64,000 nt of DNA from Bacteroidota bacterium (lineage in GTDB: Bacteria > Bacteroidota > Bacteroidia > Bacteroidales > Tenuifilaceae), in assembly GCA_029560875.1 (NCBI GenBank), contig JAKQKB010000047.1:1-64000 (forward strand). Reading direction: 5' to 3'. Positions 17,253-26,727 of this stretch are shown here, piece by piece (position 1 is the stretch's first letter; each line of letters starts with the position of its first letter). The notes beneath the pieces were generated by a model. It ran no database searches. It saw only the letters and a list, made by a program, of their open reading frames with translations, and had not been told where the DNA came from. A program made the translations under genes and the position numbers.

Positions 17253-18980
17253 ATGAAGAAAGCCTACGCACTGATTCTAATCACTTTAGCATCATCTACT
17301 TTTAACATATTTGCCTGTACAAACTACTTAGTTACAAAGGGGGCAAGTACTGATGGATCCACAATGGTAAGTTATGCCGCCGATTCACATATTCGTTACG
17401 GAGAACTTTACTTTAGACCAAAAGGTACATGGCCAGCAGGTTCATTGATAACACTATACGATAGAGGAACCAATAAACCTTTAGGACAAATACCCCAACC
17501 CGCAGAAACCTATCAGGTAATTGGCTTTATGAATGAATACCAAGTTGCCATTGGAGAAACTACATTTGATGGGCTTGAAAATATGGTTGATTCTACTGGC
17601 ATTGTGGATTATGGTAGTTTAATGTTCCTTGCATTGCAACGATCCAAAACTGCACGCGAAGCCATTAAGGTAATTGCCGAACTGGTTGAGCAGTATGGCT
17701 ACGCAAGCACTGGCGAATCGTTCTCAATTGGCGACCCAAATGAGGTTTGGATTATGGAGATAATTGCCAAGCGCACAAACTTGAAATACGACAAAAAGAG
17801 TAAAAAAAACATCAATATAGATAAAGGTGCTGTTTGGGTGGCTGTTAGAATTCCCGATGGATACGTTTCTTCTCATGCAAATCAGGCTAGAATCCAAACA
17901 TTTCCGTTGGAAAACCTTAAAACATCAATCACAAATAAAAACTTCCAACTTATTAACAATTCCGAAGTTGAAGTGATATACTCACACGATGTTATTAGCT
18001 ACGCCAAAACTCACAAATACTATGAAGGAGATGATAAAGATTTTAGCTTCAGTGATGTTTACAATCCGATTACGTTTGATGGTGCTCGATTCTGCGATGC
18101 AAGAGTTTGGGCATTTTTCAACCATGTAAACGATGATATGGGCAAGTACTGGGATTATGCTAAAGGTGAAAATCTAAAAAACAGAATGCCCCTTTTTATC
18201 AAACCTAACAGGAAGCTAACACCCCAAGATTTACAATCGTTCAAACGTGACCACCTAGAAGGAACTGAACTTGATATGAGCAAAGATGCTGGAGCAGGCC
18301 CGCATAGCCTCCCCTACCGCTGGCGACCATTAAACTATAAGGTTGAAGGAAAAACCTATTTTCACGAAAGAGTTACTGCCACACAGCAAACAGGCTTCTC
18401 TTTTATTGCGCAAATGAGAAGTTGGCTACCCAACCCTATTGGTGGAATATTCTGGTTTGGTGTTGACGATGCTGCTTCAACAGTTTATGTACCAATATAC
18501 TGCGGAATATCTAGAATACCCGAGTGCTACGCAGAGGGAAATGGCGATATGCTCAAATACTCACCAACTTCTGCATTCTGGATTTTTAGTCGAGTAGCAC
18601 ACTTTGCTTACTACAGATATGATTTAATAATGCAAGATATTCAAAAAGTTCAGAAAGAACTAGAAACAAAATTTGCACTATACACTCCTGCAATAGATGC
18701 TGCAGCATTAAAGTTATGGGAAACAAACCAAAATTTAGCAGTTCAGTTCCTAACCGACTACTCTGTAAATACAGCAAATGCTACTGTAAATCGCTGGGAA
18801 GAACTTAGTAACTGGCTTCTAGTAAAATATATCGATGGAAATGTGAAGAAAGAAAAGGATGGAGAATTCATCCGAAACCCTTGGGGTTACCCCGTTAGTC
18901 CATCGCAACCAGGGTATAAGGAAGAATTCCTTAAAAATATAATACAAGAAACCGGCGATAAGTTTGCTGAACCAAAGTAA
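17253..18980 (+). CDS. Secreted C69-family dipeptidase
   Basis: 575 aa peptidase family C69 (PepD-like Ntn hydrolase). A signal peptide of about 21 residues ends at FNIFA and exposes Cys22 of CTNYLVTKGASTDGS. That Cys is the N-terminal nucleophile, so signal cleavage is also the activation step. The family motifs GESFSIGDPNEVWIMEI and GVWVAVRIPDGYVSSHANQ-like region (AVWVAVRIPDGYV) are present. Full family length. It hydrolyses dipeptides or short peptides in the periplasm or outside the cell. Monocistronic: own promoter upstream and a terminator after it. Confidence 0.93.
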   Translation: MKKAYALILITLASSTFNIFACTNYLVTKGASTDGSTMVSYAADSHIRYGELYFRPKGTWPAGSLITLYDRGTNKPLGQIPQPAETYQVIGFMNEYQVAIGETTFDGLENMVDSTGIVDYGSLMFLALQRSKTAREAIKVIAELVEQYGYASTGESFSIGDPNEVWIMEIIAKRTNLKYDKKSKKNINIDKGAVWVAVRIPDGYVSSHANQARIQTFPLENLKTSITNKNFQLINNSEVEVIYSHDVISYAKTHKYYEGDDKDFSFSDVYNPITFDGARFCDARVWAFFNHVNDDMGKYWDYAKGENLKNRMPLFIKPNRKLTPQDLQSFKRDHLEGTELDMSKDAGAGPHSLPYRWRPLNYKVEGKTYFHERVTATQQTGFSFIAQMRSWLPNPIGGIFWFGVDDAASTVYVPIYCGISRIPECYAEGNGDMLKYSPTSAFWIFSRVAHFAYYRYDLIMQDIQKVQKELETKFALYTPAIDAAALKLWETNQNLAVQFLTDYSVNTANATVNRWEELSNWLLVKYIDGNVKKEKDGEFIRNPWGYPVSPSQPGYKEEFLKNIIQETGDKFAEPK

Positions 18981-19038
18981 ACGTTGGAATTAAAATACGT
19001 CAAGCACAAAGTCTACTTTCTGCAACGAATTTAAATAC

Positions 19039-19067
19039 GAAAGAGTGTCAATTTTAGACACTCTTTC
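19039..19067. terminator. Bidirectional terminator between C69 peptidase and DUF1573 gene
   Basis: GAAAGAGTGTC pairs perfectly with GACACTCTTTC across a 7-base loop between two convergent genes. Confidence 0.8.
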
Positions 19068-19082
19068 ATATTTAATAGAACT

Positions 19083-19520
19083 CTAAAGACTTATCTCGTT
19101 GGAGCCTCTTTTTTCAATCACAACTCCCGTAATCGCAACTTTAACCATCTTATTGTTATTTGCATTGGATTCTACAGTAATGGTTCGGCTTATTTTTTGA
19201 GGACGAGGTTCGGTTCTGAATTCAACATAGATTTGAGCATCCTTCCCGGGTAAAATAGGCGCTTTTGGCCAAGATTTAATATTTGTTCCACAACAACCTG
19301 AAACATTCTTCAATATTAAAGGTCTATTACCCTTGTTGGATACTTTAACTTGAATTCTTCCATGCTCATCAGTTAAATCATTCACGAATATTTCACCCAA
19401 GCTAATTGTATCGGAAACTGAAATTATAGGGCCATCGTTTTTTACAGTACCTTTAGCTTCCTGAGCAATAGATAATATTGGAAAACATAATGCCAAAAGA
19501 AAAAGATATACAGATTTCAT
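19083..19520 (-). CDS. DUF1573 secreted protein
   Basis: 145 aa. Signal peptide MKSVYLFLLALCFPILSIAQ, then one DUF1573 immunoglobulin-like (ASPM/SPD-2/Hydin-type) domain with the motif VSNKGNRPLILKNVSGCCGT, where the family usually has a C-G-C. Typical small periplasmic or surface protein of Bacteroidota of unknown biochemical role. It faces the C69 peptidase gene and has no operon partner. A second DUF1573 gene lies at 24669-25106. Confidence 0.88.
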   Translation of the reverse strand: MKSVYLFLLALCFPILSIAQEAKGTVKNDGPIISVSDTISLGEIFVNDLTDEHGRIQVKVSNKGNRPLILKNVSGCCGTNIKSWPKAPILPGKDAQIYVEFRTEPRPQKISRTITVESNANNNKMVKVAITGVVIEKRGSNEISL

Positions 19521-19618
19521 AACTATTATTTTTAAAATATTAACGCTAAAATAATGCCAGAAAATGATTCACGACATCAATTTGAGCAAATTTAACTATT
19601 ATTGAAAAAATTTAACCT

Positions 19619-20269
19619 ATGATTTATCTCTCAAAATATAAAGCCTTTATTTTTGATATGGATGGAGTTATCGTAAACAACCATTCATACCATTTAAAAG
19701 CATGGGAAATCTTCTGCAATAAGTATTCATTTCCTTTCAATGAAGATACTTTTAGTAAACAGTATTTTGGAAAGAGTAATCTTGAGATTCTAAGCGAACT
19801 TTCCGATAAAAAAGTTACAGGAATGGAAGCCTTGGCTCTTGGAGAAGAAAAAGAGATTATATACAGGGAGCTTTACTCCAAAGAAATATCAGCCCATACT
19901 GGTTTATTGGATTTGCTGGAAGTATTGAAATCCAATGATAAACTAACAGCAGTAGCATCATCTGCCCCAATTTCTAATATTAATTTTGTATTGGACAAAT
20001 TAAAAATTCGTGAGTACTTTAATACAGTGGTCGACGCATCAATGGTTAAATTCAGTAAACCTAATCCTGAAATTTATTTGAAAGCCGCCAGTGCGTTAAA
20101 CATTGAACCCAAAGAATGCTTGGTCTTTGAAGATTCTCATTCAGGAATAAAAGCTGCACTTGGCGCAGGAATGGATGTAGTCGTTCTTGCAACAACTCAC
20201 AATAGAAACGAACTAAACTATGACCTAGATATTATTGATGATTTTAAAAATACAGAGATTAAACAATAA
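19619..20269 (+). CDS. HAD-family hydrolase, beta-phosphoglucomutase-like
   Basis: 216 aa. HAD motif I FIFDMDGVIV (Asp13, Asp15), motif II in VASSAPISN, motif III Lys in VKFSKPNPEIYLKAA and motif IV FEDSHSGIKAALGAGM. The helical cap after motif I (NNHSYHLKAWEIF) is the C1 type seen in beta-phosphoglucomutases and sugar-phosphate phosphatases. Cytosolic. Exact sugar phosphate not readable. Stand-alone gene ending in a terminator. Confidence 0.9.
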   Translation: MIYLSKYKAFIFDMDGVIVNNHSYHLKAWEIFCNKYSFPFNEDTFSKQYFGKSNLEILSELSDKKVTGMEALALGEEKEIIYRELYSKEISAHTGLLDLLEVLKSNDKLTAVASSAPISNINFVLDKLKIREYFNTVVDASMVKFSKPNPEIYLKAASALNIEPKECLVFEDSHSGIKAALGAGMDVVVLATTHNRNELNYDLDIIDDFKNTEIKQ

Positions 20270-20278
20270 AATACTAAA

Positions 20279-20302
20279 AAAAGCGGAAAAAATTCCGCTT
20301 TT
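20279..20302. terminator. Bidirectional terminator after the HAD gene
   Basis: AAAAGCGGAA pairs with TTCCGCTTTT over an AAAA loop, between convergent genes, with A- and T-runs on both sides. Confidence 0.85.
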
Positions 20303-20310
20303 CAATTAGG

Positions 20311-20733
20311 TTACTCTTTATTCTCCTCAACATCTTCCTCTTTCAACAAATCAAGTAAATTATGCGATTGAAGTTGGTTGTACCAAGTAATCATTTTTTT
20401 TATATCGCTGGTATAAACCCTATCTCTATCAAAATCTGGTAGAACTTTTCCGAAATATTTCACAATTTCTTTTGGGTCGGATTTTGGGTCAATTGCAGAT
20501 TTACCCTCTTCTAAAACTTGAATTTTTTGAAGCACTTCACGTAGTGAAATTTCACCAGAATCAGTAAACACAGCTATATCCGACAAAGCGCTTACTTTTG
20601 CAGTAACAGGCACATTCATCTTTTTTCCGTCGGTTAATGATTCCACAATAATGCCCTGACGACCCTGCGATACAAATTTAAATAGTCCAGAATGACCTGA
20701 AATAGAGATTATTTCCTTCAATGTTGTTTCCAT
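20311..20733 (-). CDS. DUF5606 family protein
   Basis: 140 aa cytosolic protein. The N-terminal part (LKEIISISGHSGLFKFVSQGRQGIIVESL) is an SH3-like beta module typical of the Bacteroidota DUF5606 family, followed by a C-terminal helical part with DFDRDRVYTSDIKKMITWYNQL and an acidic tail. Widespread and conserved in the phylum, function unknown. It precedes the radical SAM gene by about 110 bases in the same direction but in reverse transcription order it lies downstream of it. Confidence 0.85.
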   Translation of the reverse strand: METTLKEIISISGHSGLFKFVSQGRQGIIVESLTDGKKMNVPVTAKVSALSDIAVFTDSGEISLREVLQKIQVLEEGKSAIDPKSDPKEIVKYFGKVLPDFDRDRVYTSDIKKMITWYNQLQSHNLLDLLKEEDVEENKE

Positions 20734-20841
20734 ATCAACGTAATTATTAATTAATACAAATTAAATTTAAAAAGTTGAAACTATAAAACCTATTCATAAA
20801 AGTGTTACTATTAAATTTTCAAACTACTCCTAATCAGATAG

Positions 20842-21915
20842 TTATTCCTTTATTGGCTTTAAATCAATGTAATGGCATTTTTTGCAAAAATCTGGGGTAA
20901 TATTCTTAAACCATAATTCTCTCCAATTAATAAATTCATTGGAATTCAGAATATCTATCAAATTCAAGTCTTTAACGTTTCCAAAGTTTTTTTCCTTAGG
21001 GAAAGGCTTGGCACAGCAAGGTGTAATATACCCATCGAAGGTTACGTAAAAGTGAGTCCAAGGAAAAGGGCACTTTTTAAAACCATTTTCCTCCTCAAAA
21101 TTGCGTTTTGTAACAATAACATGCTTTGTTTGAGCCACTACATTCTCAAGTTCATCCAATGCATTCAAAAAATCAGGCGACTTATAGAAATCATAGTACT
21201 CCACAGGAATCTCTGTAATTGATGCAAGGTTTAGTATTGTGAAGTCAACATAGCTAACACCAACACTCTCTGCATACTTTACCATATCGGCCATTTGAGT
21301 AAAGTTTTCCTTAGTTACAACCATATTTATCATTAAGTCGGTAGAACTACTCTGGCATAAATCCGATAGGATATGAAGATTATTATTTAAAGTATCAAAG
21401 TTTGAGTTCAGCCTAATGGAGTTGTAAACCCCATTTAGGCCATCAACCGAAATTTGAATGGTGTCAAGTTTGCCAATTAAGGGCTTTACTTTCTCTATAA
21501 AGTTAGGTAAAACAGCATTGGTGGAAACCGATATAATAACCCCCTTATTTTTTGATTTAATATAGTTGACAATCTCAAGCAAGTTACTATACATAAAAGT
21601 TTCGCCCATCCCCGTTAGTCCAATTGAATCGAGGTATGGGATTTCCTCATCTATGATTTTCTTAGCCAACTCAATACTCATCCGCCCTTTATCCATATCT
21701 TTTCCATACTGGTATTCCCTAGGGCATATTGTACAGGAAAGATTACAATGATTGGTTAACTCAATCATTAAAGTGGACGGATATGACACCTTTGTAGATT
21801 TTGAAATCTTATAAAAAAAGTGCTTGACTTTATTTTTAAGGTATGATGATAAAAATTTGTTTTGAGGCAAGTAGTAGGCCCTTTTAAGGGCTTTTTTCAA
21901 TCTACGTCTATTCAT
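20842..21915 (-). CDS. Radical SAM/SPASM domain protein
   Basis: 357 aa. Radical SAM cluster motif CNLSCTICPRE (CxxxCxxC) near residue 56, GGE-like loop GMGETFMY, then a C-terminal SPASM domain with KKCPFPWTHFYVTFDGYITPCC and CKKCHY, giving at least one auxiliary iron-sulfur cluster. Related SPASM enzymes mature peptides, modify glycans or nucleosides. The FDGYITPCC pattern is common in those found near polysaccharide genes. No candidate precursor peptide gene is visible nearby. Substrate unknown. Confidence 0.88.
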   Translation of the reverse strand: MNRRRLKKALKRAYYLPQNKFLSSYLKNKVKHFFYKISKSTKVSYPSTLMIELTNHCNLSCTICPREYQYGKDMDKGRMSIELAKKIIDEEIPYLDSIGLTGMGETFMYSNLLEIVNYIKSKNKGVIISVSTNAVLPNFIEKVKPLIGKLDTIQISVDGLNGVYNSIRLNSNFDTLNNNLHILSDLCQSSSTDLMINMVVTKENFTQMADMVKYAESVGVSYVDFTILNLASITEIPVEYYDFYKSPDFLNALDELENVVAQTKHVIVTKRNFEEENGFKKCPFPWTHFYVTFDGYITPCCAKPFPKEKNFGNVKDLNLIDILNSNEFINWRELWFKNITPDFCKKCHYIDLKPIKE

Positions 21916-21923
21916 TTATCATC

Positions 21924-22637
21924 CTAATTAAATCCGCGCTCTTTCTTGATTTTCTCGTATGCCTCATTTACCATCTTGAACTTTTGCTCTGCGGCAACTC
22001 TTACATCATCGCCCAAATGGCTAACCTTATCGGGATGATGCTTAATAGCCATTTGCCTATATGCCTTTTTAATTTCTTCGTTTGTTGCAGCGGGGGTTAC
22101 CTCAAGTATTGTGTAATACTTATCGTTATCGGGAATAAACATTGCCTTAATAGAGTCGAAATCGGCATTGGTTAAACTCATATGCTCGCCAATTTCTCTT
22201 AGAACCTTTAACTCTTCAACACTAATTACACCATCGGCTTGGGCAATGCCAAATAAAAAATGAAGTAGTTGCAAACGCGAGTGATAATCAACATTTTCTT
22301 TAATCTGATAGCACACATCCTTTAATGGTACAGATTGTTTAAGCATGTCGCGAAGCAGAATCATTGCTTCACGGGCAGCATCGGCACCAAAATTTTTAAG
22401 GAAATAACCTTTAACAAAATCCAATTCCGACTTCAAGACCTTTCCATCGGCCTTCATTACTGCAGATGAAAGCACCAATAAGCTTACTAAAAAACCATTT
22501 CTACTAGATTCTCCTGTATATATTTTGGTTTCAACGCTATCGAAAATTGACCCTATTGCAAAACCAATAATTCCGCCAATAGGACCAAATATAACCCACC
22601 CTAGTCCTCCTGAAATCCATTTTCCGTACTTTGCCAT
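21924..22637 (-). CDS. DjlA-like TerB-DnaJ co-chaperone
   Basis: 237 aa. Gly-rich hydrophobic N-terminus ([21 protein letters not shown], one membrane-associated segment), a central TerB/DjlA-N domain (about 45-165), and a C-terminal J domain [20 protein letters not shown] with HHPDKV, whose HPD motif stimulates DnaK ATPase. The order matches DjlA. It is 4 bases after coaE, in the nusB-to-djlA cluster. Confidence 0.9.
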   Translation of the reverse strand: MAKYGKWISGGLGWVIFGPIGGIIGFAIGSIFDSVETKIYTGESSRNGFLVSLLVLSSAVMKADGKVLKSELDFVKGYFLKNFGADAAREAMILLRDMLKQSVPLKDVCYQIKENVDYHSRLQLLHFLFGIAQADGVISVEELKVLREIGEHMSLTNADFDSIKAMFIPDNDKYYTILEVTPAATNEEIKKAYRQMAIKHHPDKVSHLGDDVRVAAEQKFKMVNEAYEKIKKERGFN

Positions 22638-22641
22638 TCTG

Positions 22642-23226
22642 CTATAACATTTTTAAATTCTCAATAATTCTTATTAACTGAGGTGTAACTAATTCCTTTC
22701 CGTCATTATTTATAAGATAATCTGCCAACTTTATTAACTCATCCTGCGTTGCTTGGTTTGCCATGCGACTTTTAACATTATCGACCGTAACATTATCTCT
22801 ATCAATCACACGCTCTAAGCGAACTTGCTCAGGAGCAATAACTAGGATAGTTTTATCCAATAATTTATGTAGACCACTCTCAAAAAGAATAGCAGCCTCC
22901 TTGAAAATAATTGGAGCATTTGAACTGTTAGCCCAAACTTGAAAATGCCTAGCCACCGCAGGATGAACAATACCATTCAGTTTAGCAAGCAATTCCTTAT
23001 TGTTAAAAACTAATGAGGCCAAACTTTTCCTATCCAAACACCCAGAGTTATAGATATCACTTCCAAAAAGGGCTGATATGGCAAAAATTACATCACTATC
23101 AGTTTCGATGATTTTTTTTGCCTCTACATCAGCATAGTATACAGGGTACCCCAACGCCTCAATTACTTTACAAACCGTTGTTTTACCGCTACCAATTCCG
23201 CCTGTTATTCCAACCTTTAGCGTCAT
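22642..23226 (-). CDS. coaE: Dephospho-CoA kinase
   Basis: 194 aa, full CoaE length. P-loop [13 protein letters not shown], the substrate-binding ADVEAKKI and [17 protein letters not shown] segments, and RDNVT lid region. Catalyses the last step of CoA synthesis, ATP phosphorylation of dephospho-CoA. It overlaps the YbbR gene by 4 bases, so translation is probably coupled. Confidence 0.95.
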   Translation of the reverse strand: MTLKVGITGGIGSGKTTVCKVIEALGYPVYYADVEAKKIIETDSDVIFAISALFGSDIYNSGCLDRKSLASLVFNNKELLAKLNGIVHPAVARHFQVWANSSNAPIIFKEAAILFESGLHKLLDKTILVIAPEQVRLERVIDRDNVTVDNVKSRMANQATQDELIKLADYLINNDGKELVTPQLIRIIENLKML

Positions 23227-24218
23227 TTCGATTTGATGATAAAATCAACATACTTAGGTTGAAAATCGATTCGAGCCACATAGTCAGGGCTTTTTTGAAC
23301 CAAGATTCTAATTTTACCTCCCGATATTGCATCGGAATCGCTAAAGTCGCAAACAAGTTTGAACTGATTTGGTTTAAGCTGAAAGTATTTGCTCACGGTT
23401 ACATTACATTTTATAGTCACCTTTTCGGGGAGCAATATAACCTGTGTTTTTTCCGGTACATTTAGGGGAACTATTGGCACATCGAGTGTTGTTTCCGTAA
23501 ATTTTTCGACAGGAACTTCAACCGCAACAGTATTTTGTGAGAATGAAACCTGCTGAATAGAAGATAACAAAGCTTTTTCCTTATGGGTTTGCGAAATAAG
23601 ATTTAGGCTAATTGGTAATGTTTTAACTTCGTTAATAGTATCGAGAATTGAGCGAGGGCCTGTAATTGTAATAGTCTGTGGACTAACTTTTATACTTCCT
23701 GCAAGCATATGCTGGTTGGCATAGGTTGCCGTAATAATTGGACTAATCTTTACTACCTTATCTACCACATTAGCCATACTAAAGTAAAGGGTATCAGGCT
23801 GAATTCCAAGCAAAATTATATCATCGCTAAGCTGAGGAACAAAAGAGCTCAGTTTATTACTTAACATTAAAAAGTACTCCGAGCCATTGGAGTTTGAATT
23901 CAAATTAGCTCCTTTTAAACTAACCTGAAGTGGGCTAAGCAATGCCATTGCTTTATATCGCAACAAGGTGTAACCGTAAGCCTTCACTCGTAATTGAACG
24001 GTGCGTGGAGGGTCACCTACAATTACTTTTCCTTTGGGTGGGTTAACAAGTTGTATGGGATAATCGAGGTCGGTGGTGTACTCGTGGCTTAGTTTGATTA
24101 AGAACCACAGCACCGTTGAAATAAATAAAAAGAATAGGAAAATAGCGAGACGCTTGTTAAACTTAGCTTTCTCGCGATTAACAACTAAATTGAATTGTCT
24201 GAGTAAACTTGAGTCCAA
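23223..24218 (-). CDS. YbbR-domain membrane protein (CdaR-like)
   Basis: 331 aa. One N-terminal membrane helix (LAIFLFFLFISTVLWFLIKLS) and extracytoplasmic YbbR-like beta modules with the recurrent pattern (V)xVPIxPLNVPEK, ITGPRSILDTINEV and YVDFIIK. In Firmicutes YbbR/CdaR regulates the c-di-AMP synthase CdaA. In Bacteroidota it sits, as here, beside yajC and coaE and not beside cdaA, so that role is not assured. Confidence 0.85.
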   Translation of the reverse strand: MDSSLLRQFNLVVNREKAKFNKRLAIFLFFLFISTVLWFLIKLSHEYTTDLDYPIQLVNPPKGKVIVGDPPRTVQLRVKAYGYTLLRYKAMALLSPLQVSLKGANLNSNSNGSEYFLMLSNKLSSFVPQLSDDIILLGIQPDTLYFSMANVVDKVVKISPIITATYANQHMLAGSIKVSPQTITITGPRSILDTINEVKTLPISLNLISQTHKEKALLSSIQQVSFSQNTVAVEVPVEKFTETTLDVPIVPLNVPEKTQVILLPEKVTIKCNVTVSKYFQLKPNQFKLVCDFSDSDAISGGKIRILVQKSPDYVARIDFQPKYVDFIIKSK

Positions 24219-24293
24219 TTTTTTATAAAAAAATTACAGGATTCAAAGTAAGTAAATTACAATGAATCCTGTAAATATAATGATAAAAATCTT

Positions 24294-24611
24294 TTATCGA
24301 GTCTGAATATCGCTTGCGTCGCGAATAATTGTGCTCTTAATAACTTTTACGGTTGCGTTAGTATCAATCTCAACAAGAGCGTACTCTTCCTTAATTTCAA
24401 CTATTTTACCATAAATACCACCAGCAATAATTACCTTATCGCCTTTTGCTAAAGACTCCTGGAATTTACGAAGTTCTTTCTGACGCTTCATTTGTGGACG
24501 AATCATAAAGAAGTAGAACACCACGATGATTAGACCAAACATTAAAAAGGTCATCCAAGGATTTGCTTGTTGTTGCTGCAAAATTACAAAAAGTAATGAT
24601 TTCATATTCAA
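24294..24611 (-). CDS. yajC: Preprotein translocase subunit YajC
   Basis: 105 aa. A single membrane helix (NPWMTFLMFGLIIVVFYFFMIRP) followed by the QMKRQKELRKF basic stretch and a small soluble domain with GDKVIIAGGIYGKIVEI. Accessory subunit of the SecDF-YajC complex at the inner membrane. Start could be Met1 or Met3. Confidence 0.95.
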   Translation of the reverse strand: MNMKSLLFVILQQQQANPWMTFLMFGLIIVVFYFFMIRPQMKRQKELRKFQESLAKGDKVIIAGGIYGKIVEIKEEYALVEIDTNATVKVIKSTIIRDASDIQTR

Positions 24612-24668
24612 TAATTTAAATTGGTTTCTGATTAAAATTCACGATGCAAAGTTATAATTTATTTTAAA

Positions 24669-25106
24669 CTAACCGTTACGCCCCTCCACCACATTGGCCT
24701 TTATGGTGACAGATTTGTCCATTATTGGGGAGTTTGTTCGCAATGTAACAGATTTATACTGCGAACCGTACCAACCTTTACTATCAAAAACAACCTCAAT
24801 CAAACCCTCCTCGCCTGGCTTCAGAATCTTACTGCTAAGTTTCGAAGTTGTACAACCACAGCTAGGAATTACATCTTTTATAATTAAAACTCCATCGCCA
24901 GAGTTTTTGAATTTAAATGAATGCGATACAACCTCGCCGCTGGTTATTGTTCCAAAATCGAAAAAATCCTCGATATACTCCAAGTTTGCCGATTTTGTGG
25001 AATCCGCCTCAACAGTATAATCTTTAGTTTCGTTACTGCCAGAGGAACACGATAAAAATATTACAGCAAAAAGGATAAATGCAGGGTAAAGGATTTTAAT
25101 ATACAT
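24669..25106 (-). CDS. DUF1573 lipoprotein
   Basis: 145 aa. The lipobox FLSCSSGS near residue 20 marks a lipoprotein. One DUF1573 domain with FKFKNSGDGVLIIKDVIPSCGCT, including the typical C-G-C motif, then GLIEVVFDSKGWYG. The gene lies between nusB and yajC, a conserved Bacteroidota arrangement. It is 12 bases after nusB. Function unknown. Confidence 0.9.
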   Translation of the reverse strand: MYIKILYPAFILFAVIFLSCSSGSNETKDYTVEADSTKSANLEYIEDFFDFGTITSGEVVSHSFKFKNSGDGVLIIKDVIPSCGCTTSKLSSKILKPGEEGLIEVVFDSKGWYGSQYKSVTLRTNSPIMDKSVTIKANVVEGRNG

Positions 25107-25118
25107 AATGCAATAGAG

Positions 25119-26108
25119 TTAATCCTGAACATCTTCTTCGGCCGAAGCTAGGCGAATATCATCCTCGCCAACCAAGCCCCTGCCCAACTTTACAAACTGA
25201 TTGTTTTTGCGTAGGGTCAATATAATCTTATCGAGAATACCATTTATAAAGGTACTACTCTGCTCGGTGCTGTAGAATTTTGCTATCTCGATATACTCGT
25301 TGAGTGTTACCTTAACGGGAATTGAAGGGAATTCCATAATCTCCGTAATGGCCATTTCCATTATCAGAATATCCATTCCAGCAATACGGTCAACCTCCCA
25401 GTTTTGGGTATACTCCTCAATCAACTTAACATTTTCGGTGTGGCGAAGCACTACCTTACGAAGCAACTTCTTGGCAAAATCCTCATCGTCCTCGTTACGG
25501 AACATCGGCATTAACTCGGCTGACTCATCGGACGATTCGGTAAGTTTTTTAACCGTTTTGGTTGCCATACTAAGCACAAACTCTAAATCGTCGTTCCAGT
25601 AGATGCTCTGCTCCTCAAGGAAGTTGTTGAAATCCTCCAAATCGCCAAGTTCGCGTTGCAGCAAGTTTAAAACCAACTGCCTATCGTCGGTGAACTCAAC
25701 GGTTTCGGCATTCATATACTGATTGTAGTAATCAGCAGTAATAAATTTATTGAAAATATTCTTTATTAATTCGGGATGATGACGCCAGTTTAAGCGGTTC
25801 TCGGTTGAGTAATTTATTAAACTCTGGTTTATTCGGAGCTTATCGATTAACTTGTTATCAACAAAACGGGTGTTGGGGTTTAACTCTTCGGGTGAAGGAC
25901 GTAGCTTCTGCCTGCCTAAATCAATTTTGTTCTGAGCAAAATCGACTAACTCCTCAGGGAGCATTAAAAGTAAATGGTAAAGTTGATAGGATTTTTCGAT
26001 ACTAAGGAATAGTTCCTTTTCGAGATTATTTAATGAATCGTTTTCGCTACGGAAATGTGCGAAGAGAACCTGAAGAATCTTAATTCGGAGTAATCGTCTG
26101 CTAATCAT
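25119..26108 (-). CDS. nusB: Transcription antitermination factor NusB (long form)
   Basis: 329 aa, about twice E. coli NusB, as is usual in Bacteroidota. It starts with MISRRLLRIKILQVLFA, the RNA-binding region. The C-terminal half (about 195-310) is the canonical all-helical NusB domain with EYTQNWEVDRIAGMDILIMEMA and ITLNEYIEIAKFYSTEQSSTFINGIL-like segments. It promotes rRNA antitermination with NusE. First gene of the nusB-DUF1573-yajC-ybbR-coaE-djlA set, preceded by a TATCTTTG promoter element. Confidence 0.93.
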   Translation of the reverse strand: MISRRLLRIKILQVLFAHFRSENDSLNNLEKELFLSIEKSYQLYHLLLMLPEELVDFAQNKIDLGRQKLRPSPEELNPNTRFVDNKLIDKLRINQSLINYSTENRLNWRHHPELIKNIFNKFITADYYNQYMNAETVEFTDDRQLVLNLLQRELGDLEDFNNFLEEQSIYWNDDLEFVLSMATKTVKKLTESSDESAELMPMFRNEDDEDFAKKLLRKVVLRHTENVKLIEEYTQNWEVDRIAGMDILIMEMAITEIMEFPSIPVKVTLNEYIEIAKFYSTEQSSTFINGILDKIILTLRKNNQFVKLGRGLVGEDDIRLASAEEDVQD

Positions 26109-26145
26109 TGTGTAAGAACGTATTTTCTTTTATCATTTGAGACTA

Positions 26146-26153
26146 CAAAGATA
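26146..26153 (-). promoter_or_regulatory. -7 promoter element of the nusB operon
   Basis: Minus-strand TATCTTTG matches TAnnTTTG, 38 bases before the nusB start. At the expected distance (19 bases further) stands TTAG, an imperfect TTTG. Confidence 0.5.
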
Positions 26154-26241
26154 CACTCAATTTTTGGATTGACTAAATCAATGCAAAGTATTAAAGCAAA
26201 AAACTGTTAAATGATTTGAGAGATGGAAGCAGTAAGTAAAA

Positions 26242-26460
26242 TTTAGAATGTAGAATGATAAATTTAAAAGGTAAAAACCCCAACCAATCGCAAGCAATAG
26301 CCCCGAGTTTTAACTCGGGGTAATAATAAGGAGTATTAAAAAAGCGATGCAAGTAATGATGATTGTTTGAGAAGACGTTGATTGTTTGCATCGCAACGGA
26401 TAAATATTGGTATGGAATATAAATTTGACGCTTCCATGTCCTTCGGACGATGGAAGGTCT
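26242..26460 (+). repeat. Structured intergenic repeat, copy A
   Basis: Parts in order: an AATGTAGAATG-rich lead-in; hairpin 1 CCCCGAG/CTCGGGG (26301-26320); stem 2 GCGATGCAA (26344-26352) with TTGCATCGC (26386-26394), 33-nt loop; box ATATTGGTATGGAA (26404-26417); hairpin 3 CTTCCATGTCC (26431-26441) with GGAC-G-ATGGAAG (26445-26456). It lies between the divergent nusB and DUF3276 genes. No coding potential. Four further copies occur in this window. Confidence 0.85.
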
Positions 26461-26675
26461 TTCATTTTACTAAATGATAACTCACAACTTCAACCCCAAA
26501 ACTCATTACCTAATTACCCAATTACTTATTTACCTAATAACTTAATTAGTCAATAACCAAACAAACATCACAACCACACCAATCCCACCTCAACAAAAAA
26601 ACTAACATCTTTCAACCAAAATGAAGATTTTTGTTAAAAATTTTGCCTAAACAAACCGAATGACAAATATTTTTC

Positions 26676-26683
26676 TATTTTTG
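26676..26683 (+). promoter_or_regulatory. -7 promoter element of the DUF3276 gene
   Basis: TATTTTTG matches TAnnTTTG about 45 bases before the start codon. No TTTG at the optimal upstream distance. Confidence 0.45.
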
Positions 26684-26727
26684 GGAGGTTGAAAACCTAA
26701 AACCAAACCTAATTTAAATACTGTGAG

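Noticed and set aside
26301-26320. CCCCGAG/CTCGGGG hairpins as ordinary terminators
   Set aside because: They lack a following T-run and also occur in divergent gaps where no transcript ends.
26191-26391. 66-codon open frame across structured repeat A
   Set aside because: Lies on the noncoding structured repeat; other copies do not keep the frame.
26242-26460. Possible CRISPR array from repeated short hairpins
   Set aside because: Hairpins occur once per element at distant loci, with no regular repeat-spacer ladder and no cas genes.
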